A stretch of DNA of 64,000 nt from Chryseobacterium aquaeductus. GTDB taxonomy: Bacteria; Bacteroidota; Bacteroidia; Flavobacteriales; Weeksellaceae. The notes beneath the pieces are model-generated. The model ran no database searches and had not been told where the DNA came from. It was given only the letters and a program-made list of their open reading frames with translations. The position numbers and the translations under genes were made by a program. This document shows, piece by piece, positions 63,054 through 64,000 of this stretch. The first letter of the stretch is position 1. Each line of letters opens with the position of its first letter. Where the stretch lies: contig NZ_CAJIMS010000001.1 of NCBI RefSeq assembly GCF_905175375.1, positions 2,046,001-2,110,000 on the forward strand, read 5' to 3'.

Positions 63054-63061
63054 TATATTTG
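63054..63061 (+). promoter_or_regulatory. Probable -7 box of the Crp/Fnr-type gene
   Basis: TATATTTG, an exact TAnnTTTG match, 19 bp before ATG 63080. This overlaps the longer open frame from GTG 63038 and supports the later start. Confidence 0.55.
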
Positions 63062-63079
63062 TTACTTCAATTATTTCTA

Positions 63080-63730
63080 ATGATCGACACACAAAATGAT
63101 TTTTTCAATACCAAATTTAAGTTCTTAGGTGAAGATTTTGCAAAAGAAATGCAAAAGCACGTACTTGTTGAGAATATTCATGCTAAGACAGAAATCATCA
63201 GAGAAGATCAGAAAATTAAATACGTTTTATTTGTAGTTAAAGGATCTTTAAAAGTTTATTCATTAAATGATGGAAGAGAATTAATTTACTATTACGTAAG
63301 ACCCAATGACCCATGTTTAATGACTTTTTCTACAATTTTCAATGATTACATGAGCAAGGTATATGTGGTAGCTGAGGAAGATTCTGAAATTTTGAAAATT
63401 CCGGTATCTGTAATGCACGAGTGGCTCATTAAATTTCCTGCAATTGGTAAAATTTTTTATCGGGAATATGACAGACGCTTTTCTGATATTATGAATGTGG
63501 TCAACGAAGCTGTTTTTCATAAATTAGATAAGAGAATCATGAGCTATATTAAACAACAGATAGAGATTACGGGCAATAATCCTATTAAATTAACTCATAA
63601 AGAGATCGCTGCCAATCTGGGAACTTCCCGGGAAGTTGTAAGCAGGGTTCTGAAAAAAGTGGAAAATGAAGGCGAGATTACACAAGACAGAAATGGGATT
63701 AAAATTATCACAAAGCTCAAAGTGATTTGA
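63080..63730 (+). CDS. Crp/Fnr-family transcription regulator
   Basis: A 216-residue regulator starting MIDTQNDFFNTKF. Cyclic-nucleotide-binding-like domain (about residues 15-125) and a C-terminal winged helix with LTHKEIAANLGTSREVVSRVLKKVE. The Fnr-type N-terminal cysteine cluster is absent (only one Cys, in DPCLMTF), so it does not hold an iron-sulfur centre. The cAMP-binding residues of true Crp are not recognisable either; its signal is unknown. It is followed by a DUF5777 barrel gene on the same strand, 122 bp away. Confidence 0.88.
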   Translation: MIDTQNDFFNTKFKFLGEDFAKEMQKHVLVENIHAKTEIIREDQKIKYVLFVVKGSLKVYSLNDGRELIYYYVRPNDPCLMTFSTIFNDYMSKVYVVAEEDSEILKIPVSVMHEWLIKFPAIGKIFYREYDRRFSDIMNVVNEAVFHKLDKRIMSYIKQQIEITGNNPIKLTHKEIAANLGTSREVVSRVLKKVENEGEITQDRNGIKIITKLKVI

Positions 63731-63852
63731 ATGTAAAAAGAATACGATTTCCGCTTCATGATTGAAAAAAACAATCTTGTGAGTGACTTTTATCACACAT
63801 TTATATTACTCTAAGTCTATAAGTTTGTTGTATCAATTTTAATTAAAATTAT

Positions 63853-64000
63853 ATGACAAAAACTCTCCTCCTTTTGTCAGTGTTTTCATCAATTCTTGCC
63901 TATTCTCAGGAAGATTTGCTGAAAGATATTGACACTATTCAAACTACACAAAATAATCCGCCAGCTTTCAAAGCATTACAAATCGTTACAGGGCAATCTA
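63853..64000 (+). CDS. DUF5777-like beta-barrel protein, N-terminal part (runs off the window)
   Basis: The first 49 residues are visible: a signal peptide (MTKTLLLLSVFSSILAYSQ) followed by an acidic linker and PAFKALQIVTGQS. The ALQIV-x-x-QS segment after a short linker matches my memory of DUF5777 outer-membrane barrels of Bacteroidota. The rest lies beyond base 64000. Confidence 0.6.
   Translation, partial: MTKTLLLLSVFSSILAYSQEDLLKDIDTIQTTQNNPPAFKALQIVTGQS

Overview
This window is a chromosomal segment from a member of the Flavobacteriia (Bacteroidota), most likely Chryseobacterium or a close relative in the Weeksellaceae. The evidence is: AT-rich DNA; many promoters of the Bacteroidota form TTG-N18-20-TAnnTTTG; two large secreted proteins with type IX secretion C-terminal domains; families typical of Flavobacteriia (DUF6452, DUF6048, IPExxxVDY, DUF4394, DUF5777); and a permuted-free tmRNA whose tag ends in ALAA. 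I know the genus only by resemblance.

Layout. 1-6.1 kb: end of lpxB, a comEC-like gene, and the succinate dehydrogenase/fumarate reductase genes sdhC-A-B. 6.1-12.4 kb: an accessory peptide-export locus. It holds an XRE regulator, two small double-glycine-leader peptides, a small two-helix protein (possible immunity protein), a complete IS5-type insertion sequence, two membrane proteins of unknown function, a membrane-anchored thioredoxin-like protein and a C39-peptidase ABC transporter. This is the most unusual part of the window. 12.4-19.2 kb: a redoxin-like lipoprotein, rlmD, a large zinc metalloprotease, and DUF6452/DUF6048 genes. 19.5-27.5 kb: two giant T9SS-secreted proteins, one a reprolysin-like protease and one an FN3/GEVED protein. 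27.6-30.2 kb (minus): coaE, an MBL-fold hydrolase and ruvB. 30.4-34.1 kb: hutI, hutG and an aldehyde dehydrogenase. 34.1-38.4 kb (minus): acpP-fabF-rnc-IPExxxVDY-pyk. 38.7-42.4 kb: a tiny membrane protein, tmRNA, rpsU, a tyrosine recombinase, hpf, and eight tRNA genes including a tandemly duplicated Thr-Tyr-Gly cassette. 42.6-44.2 kb (minus): a DUF4394 lipoprotein.

44.4-62.9 kb carries the transcription/translation core: tuf, trnW, secE, nusG, rplK, rplA, rplJ, rplL, rpoB, rpoC and a DUF3467 gene. The core is interrupted twice, by an outer-membrane-like protein between nusG and rplK and by a 4-kb block of four secreted proteins (three of them tandem paralogues) between rplL and rpoB. The block has its own terminator, and rpoBC has its own promoter and a leader of over 300 nt. 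The window ends with a Crp/Fnr-type regulator and the start of a DUF5777 beta-barrel gene.

My best candidate for a little-described system is 6.1-12.4 kb: two Cys-containing, GxxxG-rich GG-leader peptides with a dedicated regulator and operator-like palindrome, plus an exporter cassette that pairs a protease-transporter with a CxxC thioredoxin-like protein and two small membrane proteins but has no HlyD-type adaptor in view.
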